Positions 56,000 to 64,000 of a DNA stretch of 64,000 bases are shown here, piece after piece. The notes below the pieces were generated by a model, which had not been told where the DNA came from, searched no databases, and saw nothing but the letters and a program-made list of their open reading frames with translations. Where the stretch lies: NCBI RefSeq assembly GCF_040907265.1, contig NZ_JBFOHP010000002.1, forward strand, positions 3,744,501 through 3,808,500, in the 5' to 3' direction. Position 1 is the first letter of the stretch, and each line of letters begins with the position of its first letter. The position numbers were made by a program, and so were the translations under genes. This stretch comes from Streptomyces sclerotialus. Lineage in GTDB: Bacteria; Actinomycetota; Actinomycetes; Streptomycetales; Streptomycetaceae.

Positions 56000-56308
56000 T
56001 TACTTCTCGACGATCGCGAGAACGTCGCGAGCCGAGAGGACGAGGTACTCCTCGCCGTTGTACTTCACCTCGGTGCCGCCGTACTTGCTGTAGAGCACGA
56101 CGTCGCCGACGGAAACGTCGAGCGGAAGACGGTTGCCGTCCTCGAAGCGGCCCGGGCCCACGGCCAGGACGACGCCCTCCTGGGGCTTCTCCTTGGCGGT
56201 GTCCGGAATGACCAGGCCCGAAGCCGTGGTCTGCTCGGCGTCGAGCGGCTGGACCACGATGCGGTCCTCGAGCGGCTTGATGGCAACCTTGGAGCTGGCG
56301 GTCGTCAC
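56000..56308 (-). CDS. groES: 10-kDa co-chaperonin GroES
   Basis: 102 aa: [48 protein letters not shown] covers the mobile loop, and the end reads [34 protein letters not shown]. Complete and typical. The AGGGGGAGGT-like sequence ahead of the ATG fits. Two CIRCE elements lie 100-173 bp upstream. Confidence 0.97.
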   Translation of the reverse strand: MTTASSKVAIKPLEDRIVVQPLDAEQTTASGLVIPDTAKEKPQEGVVLAVGPGRFEDGNRLPLDVSVGDVVLYSKYGGTEVKYNGEEYLVLSARDVLAIVEK

Positions 56309-56408
56309 GATCCGACCTCCCCCTTCGGAGATCTCACGGGGTTAACTGTCTGAGGTGGCGACCAGGTGGATCCGTCGTCGCGGGTGCCGGACCTGCCCGT
56401 CGCTGTGT

Positions 56409-56435
56409 TTGGCACTCTCCAGTGGTGAGTGCCAG
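56409..56435. promoter_or_regulatory. CIRCE element (HrcA operator) 1
   Basis: TTGGCACTC, 9-nt spacer, GAGTGCCAG: one mismatch from a perfect CIRCE dyad (TTAGCACTC-N9-GAGTGCTAA), 100 bp upstream of groES. Confidence 0.92.
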
Positions 56436-56454
56436 CGCCGAGACTATGACGCGG

Positions 56455-56481
56455 TTAGCACTCGGTCAAGCGGAGTGCCAA
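56455..56481. promoter_or_regulatory. CIRCE element (HrcA operator) 2
   Basis: TTAGCACTC, 9-nt spacer, GAGTGCCAA. It lies 19 bp beyond the first element and 44 bp upstream of the divergent methyltransferase start, so HrcA may control both directions. Confidence 0.92.
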
Positions 56482-56525
56482 CGTGGCTCGCAAAGAGATC
56501 CACGACCTGCCCCAGAATGGGACGG

Positions 56526-57713
56526 GTGAACCCTCTCGACGCCTTCTCCGCGCTGCTCACCGATGAAGGCCGGACCCTGCTGGCCGGCCTCCGCGACCAC
56601 GACCCCGCCCAGGAGCTCGCCACCGCCACCCGGCTGCGCCGCGAGCACCCCGCCGGCCTGGTGTCGGCGGCCCTGGGCCAGGCCCGGCTGCGGCAGCGGG
56701 CGGTCGCGAAGTTCGGCGCCGAGGACGCGTACCGGATGTTCTTCACCCCGAACGGCGTCGAGCAGTCCACCCGCCGCACCGTCGCCGTGCACCGCGCGGC
56801 CCGCCTCGCGGAGCTGGGCGTACGCAGCGTCGCCGACCTGTGCTGCGGCATCGGCGGCGACGCGATCGCGTACGCCCGGGCGGGCATCAGCGCCCTGGCG
56901 GTGGACCACGACCCGCTCACGGCGGAGGTGGCCCGCGCCAACGCCGAGGCGCTCGGCCTGTCCGACCTCATCGAGGTGCGCTGCGCGGACGTCACGGAGA
57001 TCGACACGAGCCCGTACGACGCCGTCTTCGTGGACCCGGCGCGGCGTGGCGGCCGCGGCCGCGTCTTCGACCCCGAGGCGTACTCCCCGCCCCTCTCCTG
57101 GGCGATCGAGGCGGCCCGCAAGGCCCCGCGCGCCGCGCTGAAGATCGCGCCCGGCATCCCCCACGAGGCGATCCCCGAGGACGCCGCCGCGGAGTGGATC
57201 TCGGACGGCGGCGACGTGAAGGAGGCGGTGCTCTGGTTCGGCACGGAGCCGGGCGAGATGCGGGCGACCCTGCTGCCCTCGGGCGCCGCGCTCCGCACCA
57301 CGGCCCCGCTCCCCGACCCGCCCGTACGCCCCGTGGGCCGCTATGTGTACGAACCGGACGGCGCTGTCATCCGCGCGCACCTGGTCGCGGAGGCCGCGGC
57401 CGAGCTCGACGGCGGCCTGATCGACGAGACCATCGCGTACGTCACCGCCGACGAGCTGCGCCCCACCCCGTACGCCGCCGCCTACGAGATCACCGACGAG
57501 CTGCCCTTCAACCTGAAGAAGCTCAAGGCACTCCTCCGGGAACGCGAGATCGGCGTGCTGACGGTCAAGAAGCGCGGCTCCGCCGTCGAACCGGAGGAGA
57601 TCCGCCGCAAGGTCAAGCTGCGCGGCCCGAACGCGGCCACGGTGCTCCTCACCCGCGTCGCGGGCGCCCCGACGATGCTCGTCGGGCAGCCCGCGAAGCC
57701 CGTCGACGGCTGA
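56526..57713 (+). CDS. THUMP-like-domain class I SAM-dependent methyltransferase
   Basis: 395 aa, GTG start. A helical N-terminal part (1-95) is followed by a Rossmann MTase: motif I VADLCCGIGGDAIAYARAG (about 104-122), ALAVDHDPLTAEVARANAEALG, and motif IV YDAVFVDPARRGGRGRVFDPEAYSPPLSW with the DPAR catalytic loop. The C-terminal third resembles the THUMP-like domain (TADELRPTPYAAAYEITDELPFNLKKLKALLRER). The motif set suggests an RNA methyltransferase; substrate unknown. Confidence 0.85.
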   Translation: MNPLDAFSALLTDEGRTLLAGLRDHDPAQELATATRLRREHPAGLVSAALGQARLRQRAVAKFGAEDAYRMFFTPNGVEQSTRRTVAVHRAARLAELGVRSVADLCCGIGGDAIAYARAGISALAVDHDPLTAEVARANAEALGLSDLIEVRCADVTEIDTSPYDAVFVDPARRGGRGRVFDPEAYSPPLSWAIEAARKAPRAALKIAPGIPHEAIPEDAAAEWISDGGDVKEAVLWFGTEPGEMRATLLPSGAALRTTAPLPDPPVRPVGRYVYEPDGAVIRAHLVAEAAAELDGGLIDETIAYVTADELRPTPYAAAYEITDELPFNLKKLKALLREREIGVLTVKKRGSAVEPEEIRRKVKLRGPNAATVLLTRVAGAPTMLVGQPAKPVDG

Positions 57714-57761
57714 TCACGAGTACCGGCCGATCACAGGTACAGACTGATCACGAGTACAGGT
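57711..57761. repeat. 3 x 17-bp tandem repeat carrying both convergent stop codons
   Basis: Units start at 57711, 57728 and 57745 with exact 17-bp period: TGATCACGAGTACCGGC, CGATCACAGGTACAGAC, TGATCACGAGTACAGGT. TGATCA reads as a stop on both strands. Unit 1 ends the methyltransferase; unit 3 (TCA 57748-57750) ends tsaD. Confidence 0.9.
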
Positions 57762-58890
57762 TGTCCTTGCTGACCTCGTGCACGTGATCGTGGCTGTGCC
57801 CGTGGCCGTGGTGGGAGTGCGGGACGCCGTGCCGGTGCTCGTGGCCCGGGGCCGGGACGTGCGGCTCGGTGACCGGGAGGGAGGAGTCGGCGGACAGCTC
57901 CCAGGCGGAGTGCGGGCGGTTCCGGGCGACCATCTCGGCGCCGAGGGCCGCGACCATCGCACCGTTGTCCGTGCACAGCTTCGGGCGCGGCACGCGCAGC
58001 GTGATGCCCGCGTCCTCGCAGCGCCGCTCGGCCATCGCGCGCAGCCGGGAGTTGGCCGCCACGCCGCCGCCGATCATCAGGTGGTCCACACCGTGGTCCT
58101 TGCAGGCCCGGACGGCCTTCCGGGTCAGCACGTCCACGACGGCCTCCTGGAAGGACGCGGAGACGTCCGCCACCGGCACCTCCTCGCCCGCTGCCCGCTT
58201 GGCCTCGATCCAGCGGGCCACGGCGGTCTTCAGGCCGGAGAAGGAGAAGTCGTACTTCGGGTCGCGGGAGCCGGTCAGGCCGCGCGGGAACGCGATGGCC
58301 TCCGGGTCGCCCTCGCGGGCCATCCGGTCGATGACCGGGCCGCCGGGGAAGCCGAGGTTCAGCACGCGGGCGACCTTGTCGAACGCCTCGCCCGCCGCGT
58401 CGTCGATCGTCGAGCCCAGCGGCCGTACGTCGGAGGTGATGTCCGGCGCGAGCAGCAGCGAGGAGTGGCCGCCGGAGACCAGCAGCGCCATCGTCGGCTC
58501 GGGCAGCGCGCCGTGTTCGAGCTGGTCGACGCAGATGTGCGAGGCGAGGTGGTTGACGCCGTACAGCGGCTTGCCCAGCGCGTACGCGTACGCCTTGGCC
58601 GCCGAGGTGCCGACGAGCAGGGCGCCGGCGAGTCCTGGCCCCGCCGTGACCGCGATGCCGTCCAGGTCGGAGGCGGCGACGCCGGCCTCCTTCAGGGCGC
58701 GCTGGATGGTGGGCACCATCGCCTCCAGGTGCGCGCGGGAGGCGACCTCGGGGACGACGCCGCCGAAGCGGGCGTGTTCGTCGACGCTGGAGGCGATGGC
58801 GTCGGCCAGCAGGGTGTGACCGCGGACGATGCCGACACCGGTTTCGTCGCAGGAGGTCTCGATGCCGAGGACGAGCGGTTCGTCAGCCAT
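57748..58890 (-). CDS. tsaD: tRNA N6-adenosine threonylcarbamoyltransferase
   Basis: 380 aa ASKHA-fold enzyme that transfers threonylcarbamoyl to A37 of ANN-decoding tRNAs. [22 protein letters not shown], metal motif [10 protein letters not shown] (HxxxH), [12 protein letters not shown] and [11 protein letters not shown] are present. The C-terminus carries an extra His-rich tail ([28 protein letters not shown], about 345-372) not part of the core enzyme, possibly metal-binding. It overlaps rimI by 8 bp, in the run rimI-tsaD behind tsaB. Confidence 0.95.
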   Translation of the reverse strand: MADEPLVLGIETSCDETGVGIVRGHTLLADAIASSVDEHARFGGVVPEVASRAHLEAMVPTIQRALKEAGVAASDLDGIAVTAGPGLAGALLVGTSAAKAYAYALGKPLYGVNHLASHICVDQLEHGALPEPTMALLVSGGHSSLLLAPDITSDVRPLGSTIDDAAGEAFDKVARVLNLGFPGGPVIDRMAREGDPEAIAFPRGLTGSRDPKYDFSFSGLKTAVARWIEAKRAAGEEVPVADVSASFQEAVVDVLTRKAVRACKDHGVDHLMIGGGVAANSRLRAMAERRCEDAGITLRVPRPKLCTDNGAMVAALGAEMVARNRPHSAWELSADSSLPVTEPHVPAPGHEHRHGVPHSHHGHGHSHDHVHEVSKDNLYS

Positions 58891-59395
58891 TGATCGGTGT
58901 TCCTTGTACGAGGGATTCGGAGGTGTAGCGCATGACCAGGGCATCGACGTTGCCCGGCTGGTAGTAGCCGCGGCGGAAGCCGATGGGCTCGAAGCCGAAG
59001 CGTTCGTACAGCCGCTGGGCACGGAGGTTGTCGACGCGCACTTCGAGGAGGACTTCGTGGCACTCGAAGGCGGTGGCGGCGGTGAGCAGGTCGGCGAGGA
59101 GCCGGCCGCCGAGCCCGGAGCCCCACTGGTCGCGGGCGGTGGCGATGGTCTGGACGTCGCCGGTGCCGTCGACGGCGGCGAGTCCGGCGTAGCCGACGAG
59201 CCGGCCGTCCCGCTCGGCGACGGTGTAGTGGCGGTTCGCGCCGGGCCCGCGGGCGTGTGCCAGCTCGGACCAGAACATCCCGCGCGACCAGGCGTCCTCG
59301 GGGAACAGCTCCTCCTCCAGCGCCAGCACCGGCTCGATGTCCCACCAGCGCATCTCGCGCAGCACGGCGGCGGGCTGGTCGGCGTGGGCGGTCAC
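58883..59395 (-). CDS. rimI: ribosomal protein S18-alanine N-acetyltransferase
   Basis: 170 aa GNAT protein. [31 protein letters not shown] at the front and acetyl-CoA site [24 protein letters not shown], then [37 protein letters not shown]. The GTG at 59395 overlaps the tsaB stop by 4 bp. Embedding between tsaB and tsaD is the usual bacterial order. Confidence 0.93.
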   Translation of the reverse strand: MTAHADQPAAVLREMRWWDIEPVLALEEELFPEDAWSRGMFWSELAHARGPGANRHYTVAERDGRLVGYAGLAAVDGTGDVQTIATARDQWGSGLGGRLLADLLTAATAFECHEVLLEVRVDNLRAQRLYERFGFEPIGFRRGYYQPGNVDALVMRYTSESLVQGTPING

Positions 59396-60081
59396 TTGGG
59401 GGTGACCACCTTGTAGTTGGCGGGGACCTGCGCGTCCGGCCGCCGCAGGTACAGCGGCCGCGGGGGCAGCAGTGTCTCGCCCCGGGCCAGCTTCTCGGCG
59501 GCGAGCGCGCCGAGCGCCGCCGCCGACTGGTGCTCGGGTCCGTCCGCCCGTACGCCGTCGAAGGTGCCGTCGTACAGCACGGCGCCGGCGCCCACCGCCG
59601 GCACCCCGGCGACCTGCTCGGCGATGTCGGCCGGGCGGTCGACGGCGGGCTCGGTCAGCCGGGTACGGAAGTCGCCGTAGCGGGCCCAGTAGACCTCCTT
59701 GCGGCGCGCGTCCGTCGCCACCACGAAGGGTTCCGTGAGCCCGGAGGCGTACGCGATGCCGTCCAGCGAGCACAGGCCGTGCACGGGCACGTCCAGGGCC
59801 GCGCCGAAGGTGGCGGCGGTGACCAGGCCGACGCGCAGCCCGGTGTACGGGCCGGGACCGACGCCCACGGCGATGTCGGTGACCGCGTCGAGCTTCACTC
59901 CGGCCTCGCCGAGCACCCGGTCGACGGCGGGCAGCAGCAGTTCACCGTGGCGGCGGGCGTCCACCTCGCGGGCCTCGGCGAGCACGCGCGGGGCGGCCGT
60001 ACCGCCGTCCGGGGCGGGGTCGCAGCTGAGCAGCGCGGCGGAGACGGCGGGGGTTGCGGTGTCAAGGGCAAGCAGCAGCAC
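59392..60081 (-). CDS. tsaB: t6A biosynthesis protein TsaB
   Basis: 229 aa, inactive ASKHA partner of TsaD. LLLALDTATPAVSAALLSC start, EVDARRHGELLLPAVDRVLGEAGV, and GVGPGPYTGLRVGLVTAATFGAALDVPVHGLCSLDGIA. Longer upstream frames are not protein-like; a GTG at 60081 with GAGG 2 nt ahead is the least poor start. In an operon with rimI and tsaD. Confidence 0.93.
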   Translation of the reverse strand: MLLLALDTATPAVSAALLSCDPAPDGGTAAPRVLAEAREVDARRHGELLLPAVDRVLGEAGVKLDAVTDIAVGVGPGPYTGLRVGLVTAATFGAALDVPVHGLCSLDGIAYASGLTEPFVVATDARRKEVYWARYGDFRTRLTEPAVDRPADIAEQVAGVPAVGAGAVLYDGTFDGVRADGPEHQSAAALGALAAEKLARGETLLPPRPLYLRRPDAQVPANYKVVTPK

Positions 60082-60223
60082 GTCCTCAAGACTACGGCGC
60101 GGCGGACACCGCCCTGCCGGGTGCTGCGCTCGCCGGTACGCTGCGTGCTGGGACTCCGGCACGTCGCGTGCCGGCTTTCGGACCTCGGACGCGTACGGAC
60201 CCGTACGGAAAGGTGGCACGGCG

Positions 60224-60808
60224 GTGGCCGCTAGGAGCAGCTCGATCGTGACGGCTCTCACCGTGATGGCACTGGCCGCGGTCGGCTTCCTGGCCTTCCA
60301 GGCCTCGGCCGACGCCTCCGACCCGCTGAAGCCGGTCCGCTCCGCCAAGGGCGTCTCGGCGTCGCCCACGCCGTCGGGGCAGCAGAAGCCCGAGGAGTCG
60401 GCGGCGGAGAAGGAGAAGCGGGAGACCGCGGTGCCGGCGCACTCCGGTACGGGGAAGCGCGTGGTGTACGCGCTGGACTCCCGGCGGGTGTGGCTGATCG
60501 GTCCGAAGGAGCAGGTCCTGCGCACGTACGAGGTCGTCCCGAGCACGGTCAGCCCGGCGCCCGGGGCGTACTCGGTGACCACGCGCTCGGCGAGCGTGAC
60601 CGGTTCCGACGGGATCCCGATCGAGAACGTCGTGCGGTTCGCCACGGTCGACAACGTGGTGGTCGGCTTCAGCGCGGCGGTCGACGGGTCGATGCCGCAG
60701 CCGGACGCGCAGCAGAAGAAGACGGGCGGCGTCCGCGAGAAGCGCGCCGACGGCGCGGCGATGTGGAAGTTCGCCACGGTCGGCACGAAGGTCGTCGTCG
60801 TCCCGTAG
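60224..60808 (+). CDS. exported protein with YkuD-like beta domain
   Basis: 194 aa, GTG start with AAAGG before it. One N-terminal signal/anchor (SIVTALTVMALAAVGFLAF, about 7-25), a charged Glu/Lys/Ser linker, then a beta domain (KRVVYALDSRRVWLIGPKEQVLRTYEVVPSTVSPAPGAYSVTTRSASV) similar to L,D-transpeptidase folds. The HxGxx...SxGCxR catalytic pattern is not seen, so no enzymatic activity is proposed. Divergent from tsaB. Confidence 0.7.
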   Translation: MAARSSSIVTALTVMALAAVGFLAFQASADASDPLKPVRSAKGVSASPTPSGQQKPEESAAEKEKRETAVPAHSGTGKRVVYALDSRRVWLIGPKEQVLRTYEVVPSTVSPAPGAYSVTTRSASVTGSDGIPIENVVRFATVDNVVVGFSAAVDGSMPQPDAQQKKTGGVREKRADGAAMWKFATVGTKVVVVP

Positions 60809-60814
60809 CCGCTC

Positions 60815-60850
60815 CGCGGCGGCACCCGTACGGCGCAGGGCGCCGCCGCG
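60815..60850 (+). terminator. hairpin after the YkuD-like gene
   Basis: CGCGGCGGC (60815-60823) pairs with GCCGCCGCG (60842-60850) shortly after the stop at 60808. Moderate support. Confidence 0.45.
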
Positions 60851-60960
60851 AACTGATGTTTCACCCGTACGGACTACGGATCGTCGCGGTCGCGAGTGGA
60901 CGGCTCACGCCGGAGCGCGGGCGCCGGACCGCTGAGCGGTCCCGACGGTCCCGGCGGCCG

Positions 60961-61221
60961 TTAGGCCGCGTCGCGGCCGCTGCCCGGCAGGCGGGCGTCC
61001 TCGCCCTGGGGCTCGATACAGCCGTCGGCACGGCCCTCGCCGCGGTCCTCGGCGCCGGCCGTGGCCTCGGGGGCGCCCGGGGGCGTGGAGACCGCGCTGG
61101 CGGCGGCACAGGACGCCAGGAGCTCGTTCATCGTCGGCCGGGGGCCGTCCTCGCGCCGGAACGGAGACGGTTCGCTGTCGTCGCGGCGGGCCGCCGCGGC
61201 GAGGGACTGGTGGGCCGACAT
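60961..61221 (-). CDS. small Cys-containing protein under an iron box
   Basis: 86 aa. The ATG at 61221 has GGGAGG 5 nt upstream. MSAHQSLAAAARRDDSEPSPFRREDGPRPTMNELLASCAAASAV, then an acidic Gly-rich tail with a second Cys (RADGCIEPQGED). No membrane helix and no recognised domain. An IdeR/DmdR-type palindrome sits 36-53 bp upstream, so expression should rise under iron starvation. Proteins with the same MSAHQ...PRPTMNELLA wording are, from memory, widespread and conserved in Streptomyces but uncharacterised. Confidence 0.75.
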   Translation of the reverse strand: MSAHQSLAAAARRDDSEPSPFRREDGPRPTMNELLASCAAASAVSTPPGAPEATAGAEDRGEGRADGCIEPQGEDARLPGSGRDAA

Positions 61222-61256
61222 GGATGCCTCCCGGGAATCCTGGGGCGAGCGGGCAT

Positions 61257-61274
61257 GGTTAGGTAGACCTAACC
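61257..61274. promoter_or_regulatory. iron box (DmdR/IdeR operator)
   Basis: GGTTAGGTAGACCTAACC is a perfect 8-bp palindrome around AG and contains TTAGGT/ACCTAA half-sites, like the actinobacterial iron-box consensus. Confidence 0.8.
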
Positions 61275-61387
61275 GGCTCTCTCCCTCCATGTGACCACGC
61301 CCGGCACCGCCGACGCAACATCTTCCCGACGGCTTGTCGGAAACTACGGAGCCCGCCGCCCCGGAAAGGGCCGCGGGCCCGCCCTGC

Positions 61388-61906
61388 TCAGAGCTCCTGC
61401 AGCACGCTCAGGTCGCAGCCCGCCCAGCGCGCGCCGACGCCCGTGACCGTCACCTCGCGGACGTCGTCCTCGTCACCCGACGCGGCCGCCTCGGCGCCCA
61501 CCGCACGCGCGATGACGACGTGCAGCCGGTCCTCGGACAGCTCCTCGACCTTGCCCTCGCCCCACTCCACGACGACCACGGACTCCGGCAGCGAGACGTC
61601 CAGGTCCAGGTCCTCCATCTCCTCCAGGCCGCCGCCGAGCCGGTAGGCGTCGACGTGCACCAGGGGCGGGCCGACGTGCAGCGAGGGATGCACCCGGGCG
61701 ATGACGAAGGTCGGCGAGGTGACGGCGCCGCGTACGCCCAGGCCCTCGCCCAGGCCCCGGGTCAGCGTCGTCTTGCCCGCGCCGAGCTCCCCGGTCAGCA
61801 GCACCAGATCCCCCGGGCGCAGCAGGCCGGCGAGCCGCCGGCCCAACTCCTGCATCCGGTCCGGAGACTTGACGGTTACCTGCGTGATGGCGTCGGTGGT
61901 GCTCAT
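61388..61906 (-). CDS. tsaE: t6A biosynthesis ATPase TsaE
   Basis: 172 aa from ATG 61906. Walker A GELGAGKTT at residues 39-47, then TSPTFVIARVHPSLHVGPPLVHVDAYRLGGGLEEMEDLDLD with the catalytic HxDxYRL signature and ESVVVVEWGEGK. It powers TsaB/TsaD turnover. Separated from tsaB by two unrelated small genes. Confidence 0.94.
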   Translation of the reverse strand: MSTTDAITQVTVKSPDRMQELGRRLAGLLRPGDLVLLTGELGAGKTTLTRGLGEGLGVRGAVTSPTFVIARVHPSLHVGPPLVHVDAYRLGGGLEEMEDLDLDVSLPESVVVVEWGEGKVEELSEDRLHVVIARAVGAEAAASGDEDDVREVTVTGVGARWAGCDLSVLQEL

Positions 61907-61998
61907 GCCGCCGATGGTACGAGGCCGCGCGTACACCGCGCGCCACGGCGGCGGCGCCCCGCCTCCGCCCGGCCGGCACTCGGCCGGCGCCGCCCCTG

Positions 61999-63246
61999 CT
62001 AGGCCCGTGCCGGGCGCCAGGCCCGGGATTCCGTCGCGGCGCGCTCGACCAGGGTCGTCAGGTGGCCGTTGACCAGTTCGGGGTGTTCCAGCATGACCAG
62101 GTGGCCGCCGTCCGGTACGCAGACCAGCTCGGCGGCCGGGAGCAGGTCGCCGATCGCGCGGCTGTGCTCCGGCGGTGTGATCAGGTCGCGGTCGCCGGCC
62201 AGTACGAGCGCCGGTACGCCGTCGTAGGCCGCCAGCGCCGCCGTCTTGTCGTGCACCGCGAACGCCGGGAAGAACTCCGCGACGACGTCGATCGGCGTCG
62301 CCTCGATCAGCCGCTCGGCGAACCGCGCGACCCCCGGGTCCACGTCCTTCGGCGCGCCGAAGGAGTACCGCTTCACCAGCCCCGCGAAGAGGTCGGCCGT
62401 CGCCCGCCGGCCCTTCTCGACCAGCTCGCTCTGCGCGCCCAGCGCCTTCAGCACGCCCGGCGCGAACCGGTGCAGCGCCTTCACGCCGAGCGACGGCAGA
62501 CCGAAGGAGGCGATCTCGCTCAGCCGCCCGGCCGACGTGCCGATCAGGCCGACGCCGACCACCCGCTCGGCGACGTACTCCGGGAAGTGGTCCGCGAGCG
62601 CCATCACCGTCATGCCGCCCATGGAGTGCCCGACCAGCACGATCGGCCCGTCCGGCACCGCGGCGTCCAGCACCGCCTTCAGGTCCCGGCCCAGCATGTC
62701 GATGGTGACCGGTGCGGTGCCCTCGATCTGGGCGTGGCCGCGGGCCGAGCGCCCGTGGCTGCGCTGGTCCCAGTGGACCGTGCGGACGCTGCCGCGCAGC
62801 GCGGCCCGCTGGAAGTGCCAGGCGTCCTGGCTGAGGCAGTAACCGTGGCAGAAGACGACCGTGGGGGCCGCGGAGCGTCGCCCCAGGGCCCCCAGCAGGC
62901 GCTTGCGGCGGGCCCGCTGCGCCTCGCCGTCCGGCCGCTCCTCCGGCTCGTCGATCTCGTAGTACAGCTCGGTGCCGTCCTCGGAGTACGCGGTGCCCGG
63001 TGTGCCGCGCAGCGTGCCGTACGGGCCCGCCGAGTCCAGCGCCATCCGTGCCTTGCGGCGCATCCCGCGGCCGACCGTCAGCCGCTCCAGCGCGACCCCC
63101 GCGGCGGCGCCGGCCGCGACCATGCCGATCGCGGCGCCCGCGACGCCCGCGTGCCGTCCGGCCCGTGCCCAGCTGCCCACCGTCTCCGCCGCGTCGGCGG
63201 CGGCCCCGGCCACGTCCGGGACGACGCCGTGTGTGCCCTCACTCAT
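61999..63246 (-). CDS. alpha/beta hydrolase with N-terminal hydrophobic segment
   Basis: 415 aa. Residues about 32-55 (GVAGAAIGMVAAGAAAGVALERL) form one hydrophobic helix. The hydrolase has VVFCHGYCLSQDAWHFQRAAL, WDQRSHGRS and nucleophile elbow LVGHSMGGMTVMALA (Ser about 214); acid LAGDRDLITPPEHS and His DGGHLVMLEHPE follow. A conserved streptomycete gene between alr and tsaE; the start overlaps the alr stop by 4 bp, so they are probably co-transcribed. Substrate unknown. Confidence 0.88.
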   Translation of the reverse strand: MSEGTHGVVPDVAGAAADAAETVGSWARAGRHAGVAGAAIGMVAAGAAAGVALERLTVGRGMRRKARMALDSAGPYGTLRGTPGTAYSEDGTELYYEIDEPEERPDGEAQRARRKRLLGALGRRSAAPTVVFCHGYCLSQDAWHFQRAALRGSVRTVHWDQRSHGRSARGHAQIEGTAPVTIDMLGRDLKAVLDAAVPDGPIVLVGHSMGGMTVMALADHFPEYVAERVVGVGLIGTSAGRLSEIASFGLPSLGVKALHRFAPGVLKALGAQSELVEKGRRATADLFAGLVKRYSFGAPKDVDPGVARFAERLIEATPIDVVAEFFPAFAVHDKTAALAAYDGVPALVLAGDRDLITPPEHSRAIGDLLPAAELVCVPDGGHLVMLEHPELVNGHLTTLVERAATESRAWRPARA

Positions 63247-64000
63247 GTCCCTTCCCCCGTTCCGTCGTGCTCAGGGACAGTTCCGTGTTCGGAGACATAG
63301 ACGCGTGGCACCCGGCTTCCGATCCGGGTGACGATCTCGTAGGCGATGGTTCCCGTGGCCTGCGCCCAGTCCTCGGCGGTCGGCTCCCCGCGGTCGCCAG
63401 GGCCGAAGAGCACGGCCTCGTCCCCCACAGAGGCGGTTTCCCCGCCGAGGTCGACGACGAACTGGTCCATGGCGACCCGTCCGGCGATCGTCCGCCGCTT
63501 GCCGGCGATCAGCACCGGGCCGGTGCCGGAGGCGTGCCGCGGGATGCCGTCGGCGTAGCCGAGCGGGACCAGTGCGAGCGTGGTGTCGCCGGGGGTCGTG
63601 TAGTGGTGGCCGTACGAGACGCCGTGGCCGCCCGGTACGGGCTTGACCGACGCCAGGGAGGCGGAGAGCGTCATCACCGGGCGCAGCCCGAAGTCGGCGG
63701 GCGTGCCGACCTCGGGGCTCGGCGAGATGCCGTAGACGCCGATGCCGGCGCGGACGAGGTCGAAGTGCGCGTCGGGGCGGGTGAGCAGGCCCGGGGTGTT
63801 GCAGATGTGCCGCACCTCGGGGGCCAGGCCCGCCGCCTCCGCGGTCGCCAGCGCCTCGCGGAAGACGGTGAGCTGCGCGTCGACCGAGGGGTGGCCCGGC
63901 TCGTCGGCGCAGGCGAAGTGCGACCAGACGCCGGTGACCTGGAGGAGGCCCTCGGTCTCGGCGGCGCGGGCCGCCTCGGTCAGCTCCGCCCATTCGGCGG
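63243..64000 (-). CDS. alr: alanine racemase, 3' part (5' end outside window)
   Basis: The C-terminal about 250 residues of Alr: GVWSHFACADEPGHP, RHICNTPGLLTRPDAHFDLVRAGIGVYGISP, then the C-terminal barrel with the catalytic Tyr region VSYGHHYTTPGDTTLALVPLGYADGIPRHASG and MDQFVVDLG. The PLP-binding lysine and N-terminus lie beyond 64000. It makes D-alanine for the cell wall. Confidence 0.95.
   Translation of the reverse strand, partial: AEWAELTEAARAAETEGLLQVTGVWSHFACADEPGHPSVDAQLTVFREALATAEAAGLAPEVRHICNTPGLLTRPDAHFDLVRAGIGVYGISPSPEVGTPADFGLRPVMTLSASLASVKPVPGGHGVSYGHHYTTPGDTTLALVPLGYADGIPRHASGTGPVLIAGKRRTIAGRVAMDQFVVDLGGETASVGDEAVLFGPGDRGEPTAEDWAQATGTIAYEIVTRIGSRVPRVYVSEHGTVPEHDGTGEGT

Overview
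The window looks like a chromosomal segment of a Streptomyces or a very close relative. GC content is very high with strong third-position GC bias, GTG/TTG starts are common, and it carries whole blocks known only from that group: afsK/afsR/afsS, a conservon (roadblock/LC7, DUF742, GTPase, P450), whiD, bldM, shbA, guaB/guaB3, and groES/groEL1 under CIRCE. No rRNA, tRNA, CRISPR array or insertion sequence was recognised.

The left part (about 1-36.9 kb) mixes intact and decayed genes. Intact pieces include an F420-type oxidoreductase, a PHP-domain hydrolase, an APC permease, the antibiotic regulator afsR with a small afsS-type repeat protein behind it, a complete cvnABCDE-P450 conservon, and two small hypothetical genes. 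They also include VOC, aldo-keto reductase, alpha/beta hydrolase, PNPOx and GNAT genes, an ECF-like sigma factor with a membrane partner, an MFS transporter and an RsbW-like ATPase. afsK (18.1-20.7 kb) lies 11 kb from afsR and has a one-base frameshift in its beta-propeller half; a TetR regulator at 22.4 kb also has a one-base frameshift. Interleaved are at least nine broken catabolic genes: an amidohydrolase/aldehyde dehydrogenase mosaic, three AMP-ligase remnants, an SCP-x-type thiolase, an enoyl-CoA hydratase tail, a flavin reductase, a Zn-alcohol dehydrogenase tail, a cyclase-family gene and an acyl-CoA dehydrogenase. Several have a palindrome of the form CTGACGGGCCGTCAG just upstream, so they look like the wreck of one acyl-CoA catabolic regulon whose operators are still readable.

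The right part (about 36.9-64 kb) is ordinary core chromosome with almost no decay. It holds a pseudokinase and an active-looking Ser/Thr kinase, a serine hydrolase lipoprotein, glpD, and a nucleotide-sugar dehydrogenase homologue that lacks the catalytic cysteine. It continues with guaB3, guaB, the hrdB-controlling sigma factor shbA, the developmental regulators bldM and whiD, a LysR regulator and an SDR. It ends with groEL1/groES, a methyltransferase, the t6A genes tsaD/tsaB/tsaE with rimI, an iron-box small protein, an alpha/beta hydrolase and the start-less end of alr. Gene order from glpD to alr follows, as far as I recall, the S. coelicolor SCO4745-SCO4779 region.

Functionally the window links three signalling layers of streptomycete development: the AfsK-AfsR-AfsS phosphorylation cascade, the conservon G-protein module, and BldM/WhiD/ShbA. 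Regulatory sites readable in the DNA include two CIRCE elements, an iron box, a BldN-type promoter for bldM, an AfsR-type promoter for afsS, a MerR-type promoter for an aldo-keto reductase, and several unexplained palindromes. Three short tandem-repeat arrays sit exactly at convergent gene ends.
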